From assembly GCA_964567475.1 (NCBI GenBank), contig CAZMMV010000010.1:1-36504 (forward strand): a DNA stretch of 36,504 nt, given 5' to 3'. How positions within the stretch are numbered: the first letter of the stretch is position 1; every line of letters starts with the position of its first letter. The DNA comes from CAZMMV01 sp964567475 (lineage in GTDB: Bacteria > Bacillota > Clostridia > Tissierellales > Tissierellaceae). Positions 26,059 through 34,480 of this stretch are shown here, one piece after another. A model generated the notes under the pieces. The model was given only the letters and a program-made list of their open reading frames with translations. It made no database searches and was not told the origin of the DNA. A program made the translations under genes and the position numbers.

Positions 26059-26111
26059 AAAAACCAACTCCCAATATATTAATTCCAAATTTATAATAAC
26101 ATATTACTATA

Positions 26112-26141
26112 ATTATACTATACAATCTCTATATTTGCTAA
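26112..26141 (-). promoter_or_regulatory. Probable promoter of the Nudix-whiA-grdX unit
   Basis: Minus strand: TTAGCA (26141-26136), an 18-base spacer, perfect TATAAT (26117-26112), about 54 bases before the Nudix start. The -35 box is weak. Confidence 0.42.
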
Positions 26142-26179
26142 GAATTTTATCATACAAAAGTTATAGTATATAAAGATTT

Positions 26180-26208
26180 TTGACTTAAAATTATAATATA
26201 GATATAAT
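26180..26208 (+). promoter_or_regulatory. Strong sigma-A promoter of the M42 peptidase gene
   Basis: TTGACT (26180-26185), a 17-base spacer, TATAAT (26203-26208): eleven of twelve consensus bases. It lies about 36 bases before the TTG start at 26245. Confidence 0.8.
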
Positions 26209-26244
26209 ATACCCATATAAATAAGATTGAAAAGGAGTGGTATT

Positions 26245-27270
26245 TTGAAATATGTATTAGATAATTTAGAGAAACTGCTTAAAATTCCTAGTCCAACAGG
26301 GAACACTGAAAAAGCTGTAGGTTTTGTAGAAAATTTATTTAAGGAATTAGACATAAAAACCAGAAGAACAAATAAAGGTGCATTAATTGCTACAATAGAA
26401 GGTAAAAACACAGATAAAGAAGTTACCCTTTCTGGCCATGTTGACACCTTAGGAGCCATGGTTAAAGAAATTACCAACAATGGTAAACTTAAAATCACTC
26501 AACTAGGTGGATATGTATGGAGCACTATCGAAGGTGAGCATGTAGTTATAGAAACTATGGAAGGAAAGACTTATACTGGAACTATAATGACTAACAAGGC
26601 ATCTTCCCATGTTCATGGAGAAGAAACTCGAACCATAGAAAGAAACCAAGCTAATATGGAAATAAGAATAGACGAAAGAGTCTCATCAAAAGAAGATGTA
26701 CTCAAACTAGGGATAAATGTAGGCGATTTTGTAAGCTTTGATCCTAGAACAATGATTACAGATTCCGGATTTATTAAATCAAGACATTTAGATGACAAAG
26801 CAGGAGTTATATCAATTTTGGGTACAGCAAAGTACTTAGCAAATAACAATATTAAACCTAACTATACAACTAACTTTTTTATATCTAACTACGAGGAAGT
26901 AGGTCATGGTGCAGCTGCTTCCATACCAGAAAAAACTTTTGAATTTATAGCTATAGATATGGCAGCACCTGGTCAAGGTCAAACATCCGATGAGTTTTCT
27001 GTAACAATTTGTGCTAAGGATAGCTCAGGACCATACGATTATGAGCTTAGAAAAAGATTAATTAATCTTGCTAAAGAAGAAAATCTAGCTTATCAAATAG
27101 ATATATATCCATATTATGGATCTGATGGTTCAGCAGCACTTAAAGCAGGTCATGATTTCAAAGTAGGATTAATTGGTCCTGGAGTAGATGCTAGCCATAG
27201 CTTTGAAAGAACTCACAAAGATGCAATCGATAATACAATAAAGCTTTGTATAGCATATTTAACTAAGTAA
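26245..27270 (+). CDS. M42 family metallo-aminopeptidase
   Basis: 341 residues. Cytosolic dizinc aminopeptidase of the TET/CelM/YsdC group, which forms large tetrahedral particles that trim short peptides. Metal ligands are visible in VTLSGHVDTLGAMV (His), SRHLDDKAG-type IKSRHLDDKAGVI (bridging Asp), YEEVGHGAA (catalytic and metal Glu), FIAIDMAAPG (Asp) and DASHSFERTH (His). The start was set at TTG 26245, seven bases after AAAGGAG; an in-frame TTG at 26227 overlaps the ribosome-site region and has none of its own. The gene stands alone on the plus strand within a minus-strand cluster, with its own strong promoter and a shared terminator. Confidence 0.92.
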   Translation: MKYVLDNLEKLLKIPSPTGNTEKAVGFVENLFKELDIKTRRTNKGALIATIEGKNTDKEVTLSGHVDTLGAMVKEITNNGKLKITQLGGYVWSTIEGEHVVIETMEGKTYTGTIMTNKASSHVHGEETRTIERNQANMEIRIDERVSSKEDVLKLGINVGDFVSFDPRTMITDSGFIKSRHLDDKAGVISILGTAKYLANNNIKPNYTTNFFISNYEEVGHGAAASIPEKTFEFIAIDMAAPGQGQTSDEFSVTICAKDSSGPYDYELRKRLINLAKEENLAYQIDIYPYYGSDGSAALKAGHDFKVGLIGPGVDASHSFERTHKDAIDNTIKLCIAYLTK

Positions 27271-27315
27271 TTATTTCTTATATGATATACCTTACTAAAT
27301 TTGATACAAAAAAAG

Positions 27316-27357
27316 AAAAAATAGATTGGAACAATTTATTGTTCCAATCTATTTTTT
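27316..27357. terminator. Bidirectional terminator between peptidase and yvcK
   Basis: A perfect 19-bp stem (27316-27334 / 27339-27357) with a 4-base loop and terminal A/T runs. The yvcK stop codon lies in the loop, so the structure serves both convergent genes. Confidence 0.88.
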
Positions 27358-28346
27358 GCTATATCTATTAATATTTTACTTAAAAATATATTATCATGTC
27401 TAATATAATCTTTTTTTACATCTATTAATTTAGCCCCTATTAACTTTATATTCTTTGATTCCAATATTTCTCTTTGGCCCTTTTTTATCAATACAGGCTT
27501 AGAACCATCCTTTATATATTTCTCTAAAGTATCAATAGGTACATCTTCTGTATTACCTATTACATAATCTAAGAAATCTTCCCTACTATGTTTAAGTATA
27601 GCATTAACATGGTCTACCAAACTATATTTATCAGTTTCTCCTGGCTGAGTCATAACATTTGTTATATAAATTTTATCTGCTCTTGCCTTATATATAGTAT
27701 CCACTATATCATTTACTAGTAAATTTGGTATTACACTAGTATAAAGACTCCCCGGTCCTAAAACTATAATATCAGCCTCTTTAATAGCCTCAACAGATTC
27801 TTCCAAAGGATAGGACATCTTAGGTTCCATATATATGTGATCTATCTTGCTTCCATTTTTTATTACATCTGAAGGTATACTCGATTCTCCAATTATAGTA
27901 TTTCCATTTTCAAGCACTGCACAAAGTTTTACATCTTCTAAAGTCATAGGAAGCACCTTGCCCGTTACCGCTAATACATTACTAGCTTCTCTTACAGCAG
28001 TCTCAAAACTTCCATATATAGAATTCATTGCAGCTAAAAAGATATTGCCAAAATTTTGCCCTTTTAACATACCATCTGTAAATCTATACTGTAATAGTTT
28101 TTCCATGGTAGGTTCTGTATTAGCTAAAGCCAATAAGCAAGAACGTATATCTCCAGGTGGCAACATTCCCAAGTCTTCTCTTAACTTTCCAGAACCTCCT
28201 CCATCATCAGCTACAGTAACTATAGCTGTTATATTTGATGTGAATTGTTTTAGTCCTCTTAAAAGTATTGAAAGTCCCGTACCACCACCTATAACAACTA
28301 CTTTTGCTTCAAACGAAAGATCTATTCCTTCTTTTATTTTATTCAC
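27336..28346 (-). CDS. yvcK: YvcK/CofD-like gluconeogenesis factor
   Basis: 336 residues. YvcK proteins bind UDP-sugars and are needed for growth on gluconeogenic carbon sources and for normal cell shape in Bacillus; they are related to the CofD transferase. Recognised by KVVVIGGGTGLSILLRGLK, the loop TVADDGGGSGKLREDLGML, PPGDIRSCLLALANTE, GNIFLAAM, and the later LGPGSLYTSVIPNLLV and YITNVMTQPGETDKYS. Soluble; no membrane segment. It starts at ATG 28346, 16 bases after rapZ, and ends in the bidirectional terminator, so it is the last gene of the murB-php-rapZ-yvcK operon. Confidence 0.94.
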   Translation of the reverse strand: MNKIKEGIDLSFEAKVVVIGGGTGLSILLRGLKQFTSNITAIVTVADDGGGSGKLREDLGMLPPGDIRSCLLALANTEPTMEKLLQYRFTDGMLKGQNFGNIFLAAMNSIYGSFETAVREASNVLAVTGKVLPMTLEDVKLCAVLENGNTIIGESSIPSDVIKNGSKIDHIYMEPKMSYPLEESVEAIKEADIIVLGPGSLYTSVIPNLLVNDIVDTIYKARADKIYITNVMTQPGETDKYSLVDHVNAILKHSREDFLDYVIGNTEDVPIDTLEKYIKDGSKPVLIKKGQREILESKNIKLIGAKLIDVKKDYIRHDNIFLSKILIDIAKNRLEQ

Positions 28347-28362
28347 AAAATAAACCCCTTTA

Positions 28363-29217
28363 TTATACTTTAGTATCTCTATGATCTACTGACACTCTAT
28401 GATTATTATTCTTCAACACTTCCCCAATTCTATTTGCTATGGCAACAGATCTATGTCTGCCTCCAGTACATCCAATACCTACAATTAGTTGAGTTTTTCC
28501 CTCAACTGTATAATGGGGAATTAAAAATTCCAACATATCTATTGTCTTATCTATAAAAATATCAGTTTGTGGCCACTTCAATACATAATCTTTAACAGGC
28601 TTATCTCCTCCATGATATTCTCTTAACTCCGGAATATAATAAGGATTAGGTATAAACCTTACATCAAAAATTAAGTCTCCATCTAATAGTATACCATGTT
28701 TAAATCCAAAGGAAATAATGGAAACAGAAATACTCCTTGATTCTTTACCTACCAATAAAATATTAGATATCTCTTCCTTTAACATACCTAATGTTTTATT
28801 AGATGTATCAATGATATGATCAGCCCTACGTTTTACATCATATAATAAGACTTTTTCTTCTTTCATTCCTTCCATTATACTACCTTCTGGATTTAAAGGA
28901 TGAGGGCGCCTTAATTCCTTATACCTTTTTATCAATACATTATCATTTGCATCAAGAAAAAATATTTTATGAGTAATTCCCATATCATTTAAGCTCTGTA
29001 AACCTTTGAATAAATGATCAAAAAATTCTCCTGAACGAATATCCACTACTACTGCAACCTTATCAATTTCTTCCTTTGAATCTAAGCAAAGCTCTGCAAA
29101 ATTCGTAAGCAAGGCTGGTGGCAAATTATCCATACAATAATATCCCATATCTTCTAATACATTCATAGCCTGAGATTTTCCTGCTCCTGACATTCCTGTA
29201 ATAACCAAAAACTCCAT
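28363..29217 (-). CDS. rapZ: RNase adapter/nucleotide-binding protein RapZ (YvcJ)
   Basis: 284 residues. P-loop protein: in E. coli RapZ controls GlmS through small RNAs and RNase E, and in Bacillus YvcJ affects competence. The N-terminal Walker A GMSGAGKS is at 8-15, followed by the signature GYYCMDNLPPALL. VVDIRSGEF and IFFLDANDNVLIKRYKELRR,PHPL (two adjoining pieces) complete the ATPase domain. The C-terminal half has FGFKHGILLDGDLIFDVRFI then PNPYYIPELR, and ends with the phosphate-sensing GIGCTGGRHRSVAIAN. Length and motifs fit fully. Within the operon it lies 12 bases after the PHP gene. Confidence 0.95.
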   Translation of the reverse strand: MEFLVITGMSGAGKSQAMNVLEDMGYYCMDNLPPALLTNFAELCLDSKEEIDKVAVVVDIRSGEFFDHLFKGLQSLNDMGITHKIFFLDANDNVLIKRYKELRRPHPLNPEGSIMEGMKEEKVLLYDVKRRADHIIDTSNKTLGMLKEEISNILLVGKESRSISVSIISFGFKHGILLDGDLIFDVRFIPNPYYIPELREYHGGDKPVKDYVLKWPQTDIFIDKTIDMLEFLIPHYTVEGKTQLIVGIGCTGGRHRSVAIANRIGEVLKNNNHRVSVDHRDTKV

Positions 29218-29229
29218 AACACCAGCTCC

Positions 29230-29997
29230 TTAAATCAATTCTATATTTTTTATCTTATCTAAAGACAAATTAGCCTCTTGTGCCTTTTTAATTCCATTTT
29301 CTAAATTCCCCACATCCTCTGGACAATGGGCATCACTGTTAATCAAATAAATAACATCTTCATTTAATAATAACTTTATACTTTCTACAGAAAGTTCACT
29401 ATGCTTTGCGCTTATTTCTAAAGCTGTTTTATATTTATATGCTTCCTTAGCAAGCTCTACAATATTTACTCCTGCCTTTGAACCTGGATGCGAAATCATA
29501 TCTATAGGGTATTTTCCTAGAGCTTTAATATAAGCCTTGGTATTTAAATCTATTATTTTTTTCTTACTTATATTTGTTAATTTAGATAAAAAATTATATA
29601 TATATAAATACATACCATCTGTAACACTATTAGGAGTAGCCCCATAATGATATCCCATAGTTAAAAAATCAATATATTTAAGGATTTTATCATCTATATC
29701 TAAAGTACCATCCATTCCTATTAAATTAGCTTCTACTCCTAATAAAATCTTTAATCCCTTAGCTTGAAATTCTTCATTTAACCTATCTATTTCCTCCCTC
29801 ATAAGAGGAATATTTTTCTTTTTTACTCCATATAGATAATGACCAGGTCCATGATCTGATATCACAAGTTCTTTTAATCCCTTTTTCAATGCTGCTTCTG
29901 CATTATCTCTTATAGTTCCAGTGGCATGGCTACCCGTTTTCTTAAATCCACTACTATAAATAGTATGAGTATGATAATCTCCTAATAGCTTTATCAT
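29230..29997 (-). CDS. PHP-domain phosphoesterase
   Basis: 255 residues covering one PHP (polymerase and histidinol phosphatase) domain. Metal ligands are visible in GDYHTHTIYSSG (two His), LVISDHGPGHYL (Asp-His), LLGVEANLIG (Glu), LTMGYHYG (His), DMISHPGSK (His) and INSDAHCPE (Asp-His). This trinuclear metal set indicates a phosphoesterase, possibly of the YcdX/histidinol-phosphatase type; the substrate is unknown. The gene is a regular member of the clostridial murB-rapZ-yvcK-whiA cluster. Its ATG 29997 abuts the murB stop (29998-30000), so translation is probably coupled. Confidence 0.9.
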   Translation of the reverse strand: MIKLLGDYHTHTIYSSGFKKTGSHATGTIRDNAEAALKKGLKELVISDHGPGHYLYGVKKKNIPLMREEIDRLNEEFQAKGLKILLGVEANLIGMDGTLDIDDKILKYIDFLTMGYHYGATPNSVTDGMYLYIYNFLSKLTNISKKKIIDLNTKAYIKALGKYPIDMISHPGSKAGVNIVELAKEAYKYKTALEISAKHSELSVESIKLLLNEDVIYLINSDAHCPEDVGNLENGIKKAQEANLSLDKIKNIELI

Positions 29998-30909
29998 CTA
30001 ATCCTCTCCTAGTAACTTTATCTCTCGTTTAAGTTTTACCCCATATTTGTCCATTACAATCTTTTGTATAACCTGAATTAAATGTAGTACGTCTTTACAT
30101 GTTGCATTATCAACATTTATTACAAAACCACAATGTTTTTCAGACACCATGGCCCCACCATGTCTAAGTCCCCTAAGTCCAGAATCATCTATTAACTTCC
30201 CTGCATAGTAACCCTCTGGTCTTTTAAAGATGCTTCCGCCACTAGGGTATTCAATTGGTTGCTTTGATGTTCTCTTATGATTTAAATCGATAATAGTATC
30301 CTTTATAGAGTCATAATCCCCCTTATCTAAACTTAATTCTACACCAAGTACTATTAAGCCCTCTTCCCAAACTCTACTATTTCTATATCTAAAATTCATA
30401 TCTTCATTAGAATATTCTTTTACTTCATTGTTTTTATCTAAGACTCTAACTTTTTTAACTACATCCTTCATTTCTCCACCATAAGCACCTGCATTCATAG
30501 TAATTCCTCCACCTATAGTTCCTGGAATACCTGAAGCAAATTCAAAATTTTTCAAACTATGCTTAAGAGCAACATTGCTAATAGTTGATAATAAAGCTCC
30601 AGATTCACAGTACATATTATTATCAGTTACTTCTACAGCACTAAACTCTTTTCCAAGCTTAACAACGACTCCCCTTATACCTCCATCTTTTACAAGCAAA
30701 TTACTTCCATTTCCCATAATTAAAAATTCAATATCTTTTTCTCTTAAAAATTTAATACAATCTATAATTTCTTCTTCTTTTGTAGGTATTATCATTACAT
30801 CTACTGGTCCACCTATTTTAAATGTCGTATGATTTTTCATATCTTCATTATATAAAATTCTTCCAAAAGATTTATTTTCAAACATCTCCTTAATTTCAAT
30901 ACTTTTCAA
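29998..30909 (-). CDS. murB: UDP-N-acetylenolpyruvoylglucosamine reductase MurB
   Basis: 303 residues. NADPH- and FAD-dependent reduction of UDP-GlcNAc-enolpyruvate to UDP-MurNAc, the second step of peptidoglycan precursor synthesis. FAD-binding motifs: TTFKIGGPVDVMIIP, MGNGSNLLVKDGGIRG, then FASGIPGTIGGGITMNAGAY. The substrate end has YPSGGSIFKRPEGYYAGKLI with the proton-donor Ser, then GAMVSEKHCGFVIN. The start is TTG 30909, 8 bases after AGGAG; a GTG at 30918 would overlap that site. First gene of the operon; TATAAT (30951-30946) lies just upstream but without a good -35. Confidence 0.94.
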   Translation of the reverse strand: MKSIEIKEMFENKSFGRILYNEDMKNHTTFKIGGPVDVMIIPTKEEEIIDCIKFLREKDIEFLIMGNGSNLLVKDGGIRGVVVKLGKEFSAVEVTDNNMYCESGALLSTISNVALKHSLKNFEFASGIPGTIGGGITMNAGAYGGEMKDVVKKVRVLDKNNEVKEYSNEDMNFRYRNSRVWEEGLIVLGVELSLDKGDYDSIKDTIIDLNHKRTSKQPIEYPSGGSIFKRPEGYYAGKLIDDSGLRGLRHGGAMVSEKHCGFVINVDNATCKDVLHLIQVIQKIVMDKYGVKLKREIKLLGED

Positions 30910-31026
30910 ATAAACCACTCCTTGTATACTCTTTTTATCTTTAATATTATATCAAATTTCATATAGTATTACTAATGTATTTCATTTAACTATTATCTAT
31001 TCTATTATATACTTTTTACTTATAAG

Positions 31027-31064
31027 CAAAAAAATAAAGAATGGTTAGCACAAGCTCTCCATCC
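31027..31064 (-). terminator. Rho-independent terminator of the DEAD-box helicase gene
   Basis: Minus strand: GGATGG pairs with CCATTC (one G-U), enclosing AGC/GCT around a TTGT loop (31064-31039), followed by TTTATTTTTTT. It lies about 45 bases after the helicase stop. The remaining intergenic sequence to murB (31065-31108 and 30910-31026) shows no gene. Confidence 0.75.
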
Positions 31065-31108
31065 TTTAACATATGTTTTATTAATGTTCTCATAGTACAA
31101 ATCTACTT

Positions 31109-32389
31109 TTATTTAGATTTTGTTCTTTTCTTTGAACTACTATTAGATTGTCTATATCCTCTAGAACTACCTGACTTTTTATTTTTATTTTTATTAGTAT
31201 TCGGTCTTCTTCTTTGTTGTTTTTGTTGTTGTTTTTCTGGAATAACAGTTTCTACCAAAGGATATGGATGATCTTTTACTTCCCGTATTTCTTTTGATAT
31301 CAACTTTTGGATATCACGAAGTAATGGTTTCTCATCATATGCACAAAATGAAATCGCTGTTCCACCTAAACTTGCCCTTCCTGTACGGCCTATCCTATGG
31401 ACATAAGTTTCTGCTACTTCAGATAAATTATAATTAATTACGTGTGATAATTCAACAATATCGATTCCACGAGCTGCTATATCCGTTGCAACTAGGACTC
31501 TTGTTTTACCCTTTTTAAAATTATCTAAAGCCAATTGCCTAGCATTTTGAGATTTATTCCCATGAATAGCTTCACTTTTAATTCCTGCACTTACAAGGGA
31601 TTTAACTATTTTATTTGAACCATGTTTTGTTCTTGCAAAAACCAATGCTGAAACAATGGATTTATCTTTTAATAAATGAATAAGTAGATTTGTTTTATTT
31701 CCCTTATCCACAAAATAAACTGATTGATCTATAATTTCAACTGTAGAGGAAACAGGTGTTACCACTACTTTTAACGGATTATTTAATATAGTTCTTGATA
31801 ATTTGTCAATTTCATCCGGCATTGTAGCTGAGAAAAACATTGTTTGTCTCTTCTTAGGAACAAATTTCAAGATTTTTTTTACATCCTGAAGCATTCCCAT
31901 ATCAAGCATCAAATCTGCTTCATCAAGTACAAAATATTTTATGTTTTTCAAACTAATATATCCTTGATTTATTAAATCTAGTAATCTACCTGGAGTTGCA
32001 ACTATAATATCTATTCCTCTTCCAAGATTTTTTGTTTGAGGCCCTTGAGCTACTCCACCATAAATTGCTGTTGTTCTTAATTCTAAGTTTCTTCCATAAG
32101 CTTTAAAACTATCAGCAATTTGAATTGCAAGTTCTCTTGTTGGTGCTACTACTAAAGCTTTTGTTTGTCTACGTCCCTTAACTGGTCTTGTTTCACTTGC
32201 AAGACCTTGTAAAATTGGAATAGCAAAAGCTGCTGTTTTTCCTGTACCTGTTTGAGCACAACCAAGTAAGTCTCGTCCCTCTAGTAATGCTGGTATTGCC
32301 TTAATTTGTATATCTGTAGCTTTTGTATATCCTTCAGTTTTTAAAGCCCTCTGAATTGGCTCTATTAAATTTAATTCTTCTATTAGCAA
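31109..32389 (-). CDS. DEAD-box ATP-dependent RNA helicase
   Basis: 426 residues from TTG 32389, chosen because AGGAG lies 8 bases upstream; longer in-frame starts fall in the leader hairpin. Motifs in order: Q motif YTKATDIQIKAIP, I AQTGTGKT (45-52), Ia APTRELA, Ib ATPGRLLDL, II VLDEADLML (DEAD 156-159), III FSATMP, IV LVFARTKHG, V VATDIAARGIDI and VI HRIGRTGRA. The tail after ~375 is very basic and rich in Gln, Asn, Lys and Ser, a nonspecific RNA tether as in RhlE/CsdA-type helicases. It probably acts in ribosome assembly, mRNA turnover or cold adaptation. The long hairpin just before its ribosome site may control expression. Confidence 0.92.
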   Translation of the reverse strand: MLIEELNLIEPIQRALKTEGYTKATDIQIKAIPALLEGRDLLGCAQTGTGKTAAFAIPILQGLASETRPVKGRRQTKALVVAPTRELAIQIADSFKAYGRNLELRTTAIYGGVAQGPQTKNLGRGIDIIVATPGRLLDLINQGYISLKNIKYFVLDEADLMLDMGMLQDVKKILKFVPKKRQTMFFSATMPDEIDKLSRTILNNPLKVVVTPVSSTVEIIDQSVYFVDKGNKTNLLIHLLKDKSIVSALVFARTKHGSNKIVKSLVSAGIKSEAIHGNKSQNARQLALDNFKKGKTRVLVATDIAARGIDIVELSHVINYNLSEVAETYVHRIGRTGRASLGGTAISFCAYDEKPLLRDIQKLISKEIREVKDHPYPLVETVIPEKQQQKQQRRRPNTNKNKNKKSGSSRGYRQSNSSSKKRTKSK

Positions 32390-32411
32390 TATAACTTCTC
32401 CTTTATAAACA

Positions 32412-32459
32412 AAATCATAGAGCAGTATCACCTATTTAAAGTGGACTACTCTATGATTT
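32412..32459 (-). promoter_or_regulatory. Leader hairpin before the helicase ribosome site
   Basis: AAATCATAGAG (32412-32422) and CTCTATGATTT (32449-32459) form a perfect 11-bp stem, extended by four more positions with one mismatch. In the minus-strand RNA this hairpin ends about 10 bases before AGGAG and is followed by TTTTGTTTAT, so it could be an attenuator or a structure controlling translation. Confidence 0.5.
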
Positions 32460-32626
32460 ATATTTATTTAATCTATTTATGATTTAAATCATCTACCCTA
32501 TAGTATACATTAAAACTCAAGAAATTAATAGTAATATTTTTATAAAGCTCAAAATAATTACACCACTATTCTATAAAATTTATTTTGTCACTTTATAATC
32601 TATCTTTAATAAGTTTTTATCAATCA

Positions 32627-32655
32627 TTTACATCGACTTGATTTAGCTATATAAT
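32627..32655 (+). promoter_or_regulatory. Sigma-A promoter of the Na/Pi cotransporter gene
   Basis: TTTACA (32627-32632), a 17-base spacer, TATAAT (32650-32655), 48 bases before the ATG at 32704. Confidence 0.7.
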
Positions 32656-32703
32656 TAAAGTAATTTACTAATATAACAAACAAATTATAAGTGGAGGAAA
32701 ATA

Positions 32704-34350
32704 ATGCAAGAACTGATTTTTGGAATGATAGGTGGTACAGCTTTATTAATGTATGGGGTCAATATGATGGGAGATGGTATTGAAAAGGCCTCAGGTGAAA
32801 CTATGAAAAAAATACTAACAGTTCTTACTGGTAAAGTATGGAGTGCTTTTTTAGTAGGAATATTGGTTACAGCTATAGTTCAAAGTAGTACAGCCGTAAC
32901 TGTATTAACTGTTGGATTTGTAAATTCTGGACTTATGAATCTTTCACAGGCTATAGGTATTATTTATGGAGCAAATATAGGTACAACTATAACTGCACAA
33001 ATTATGGCATTTAGCTTTAAACTTAAACTTACAGATATAGCACTCCCAGTACTCGGTATAGGATTTGCACTAAATCAAGTGGCAAAAAATAAAAAGTTAA
33101 AAAATATTGGACAAGCGTTAATGGGTTTCGGAATCATGTTTTTAGGTCTTAAAATATTGAATGATGGAATTCCTTACATGCAACAAAACGAATCACTAAT
33201 ACATTTCTTTACTACTTATGCATCAATACCTATAGTAGGACTTTTAATAGGTGCATTCGTTACAGCTATAGTACATAGTAGTGCTGCCACTATAGGCCTT
33301 GTGATGGTCTTAAGTCAAGCAGGGCTCATAGATTTACAAGCAGCAGTATGTATAATATTAGGGGACAACATAGGAACATGTCTTACAGCCCAATTAGCTA
33401 GTATGACTGGAAATATAAATGCTAGAAGAACTGCATGGGCTCATACTTTTTACAACTTGTTTGGAGTAACAGTATCTTTTTTAATGTTACCTATATTTTT
33501 AAAGATTGTAGTTTTAGCTACTGAATATTTACAACCAAATGGTGATATATCTTCCTATATAGCAAATTCACACACTTTATTTAATTCAATAAATGCATTA
33601 ATATTTTTACCCTTAACAAAATATTATGTTGCATTTTTAAATAAAGTAATAAGACCAAAAAAGGATATTCATACAGAAAAAATACTTTTAGATAAATTGC
33701 TCTTAGATACTCCTATTGCAGCTTTGGAAGCCTGTCGCTCTGAGATTATCAGAGGTAATGGCATACTAAAAACCATGACAAAAGATGTAATGGATATGAT
33801 ATATACAAATAATACAAAAAATATGTCGGCAATTTCAGATAATGAAGCTATAATTAATAATATACAAAAAGACTTAACTCGGTATGTTGTAAAGTTAACA
33901 AAAAAACAATTAACAGAAAGACAATCTATTATGATTCCAGCAATGATAACAAGTGTCAACAATCTTGAGCGATCAGGTGATAGAATTGTGGAAATAGCAT
34001 CCTTATTTCAAAAGAAAATAGATAATGGATTTTCATATACAGAGGATGCAATTAAGGAATTAAAGGAGTTTGAAGATGTATTAGTTAAATTATTTGATAG
34101 TACTTCAATTGCCCTTAAAAAACAAGATAGTAAAATAATTGAACAAATAGTTGCCCTTGAAAATAAGGCTGATGAACTCACTGAAACCTTCCAAAATAAT
34201 CATATTATAAGACTCAATGAAGAGTCCTGTAATGTAGATTCTGGGGTAATTTTTATAGACATGATAGCACATTTAGAAAGAATTGCAGACCACACCTATA
34301 AAATAGCTATGCTTTCTAAAGATGAGTTGTTTGGAGAGAAAAGGAAATAG
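32704..34350 (+). CDS. Na/Pi cotransporter family protein with C-terminal PhoU domain
   Basis: 548 residues. Sodium-coupled phosphate carrier of the NptA/YjbB group in the cytoplasmic membrane. The N-terminal ~320 residues hold about eight hydrophobic helices in two inverted repeats, each with the family QSS motif: VQSSTAVTVLTVGFVNSG with GANIGTTITAQ, and VHSSAATIGLVMVLSQAG with GDNIGTCLTAQ. The C-terminal ~210 residues are a PhoU-like helical bundle (LERSGDRIVEIASLFQKK, HLERIADHTYKIAM), thought to sense phosphate or gate transport. It starts at ATG 32704 behind GGAGGA. Single gene with its own promoter, ended by two inverted repeats. No Pho box was recognised. Confidence 0.93.
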   Translation: MQELIFGMIGGTALLMYGVNMMGDGIEKASGETMKKILTVLTGKVWSAFLVGILVTAIVQSSTAVTVLTVGFVNSGLMNLSQAIGIIYGANIGTTITAQIMAFSFKLKLTDIALPVLGIGFALNQVAKNKKLKNIGQALMGFGIMFLGLKILNDGIPYMQQNESLIHFFTTYASIPIVGLLIGAFVTAIVHSSAATIGLVMVLSQAGLIDLQAAVCIILGDNIGTCLTAQLASMTGNINARRTAWAHTFYNLFGVTVSFLMLPIFLKIVVLATEYLQPNGDISSYIANSHTLFNSINALIFLPLTKYYVAFLNKVIRPKKDIHTEKILLDKLLLDTPIAALEACRSEIIRGNGILKTMTKDVMDMIYTNNTKNMSAISDNEAIINNIQKDLTRYVVKLTKKQLTERQSIMIPAMITSVNNLERSGDRIVEIASLFQKKIDNGFSYTEDAIKELKEFEDVLVKLFDSTSIALKKQDSKIIEQIVALENKADELTETFQNNHIIRLNEESCNVDSGVIFIDMIAHLERIADHTYKIAMLSKDELFGEKRK

Positions 34351-34372
34351 TCATTCTGCCAATTTAATCTGA

Positions 34373-34402
34373 TTTTATATACAATATATATTGTATATAA
34401 AA
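34373..34402. terminator. AT-only palindrome after the Na/Pi gene
   Basis: A perfect 30-base palindrome (15-bp arms, almost only A and T) 22 bases after the cotransporter stop. Weak as a terminator by itself; the second hairpin at 34416-34466 is stronger. Confidence 0.45.
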
Positions 34403-34415
34403 AATCCAATAACTT

Positions 34416-34466
34416 ATAAAAGCAAGAATGCTTATCTAATTTATAGATAAGCATTCTTGCTTTTAT
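34416..34466. terminator. Bidirectional terminator between Na/Pi and PFOR genes
   Basis: A perfect 23-bp stem (34416-34438 / 34444-34466) with a 5-base loop, followed on the plus strand by TTTATTTATTTG and on the minus strand by AAGTTATTGGATTTTTT. It lies between the convergent cotransporter and PFOR genes. Confidence 0.85.
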
Positions 34467-34480
34467 TTATTTATTTGTTT

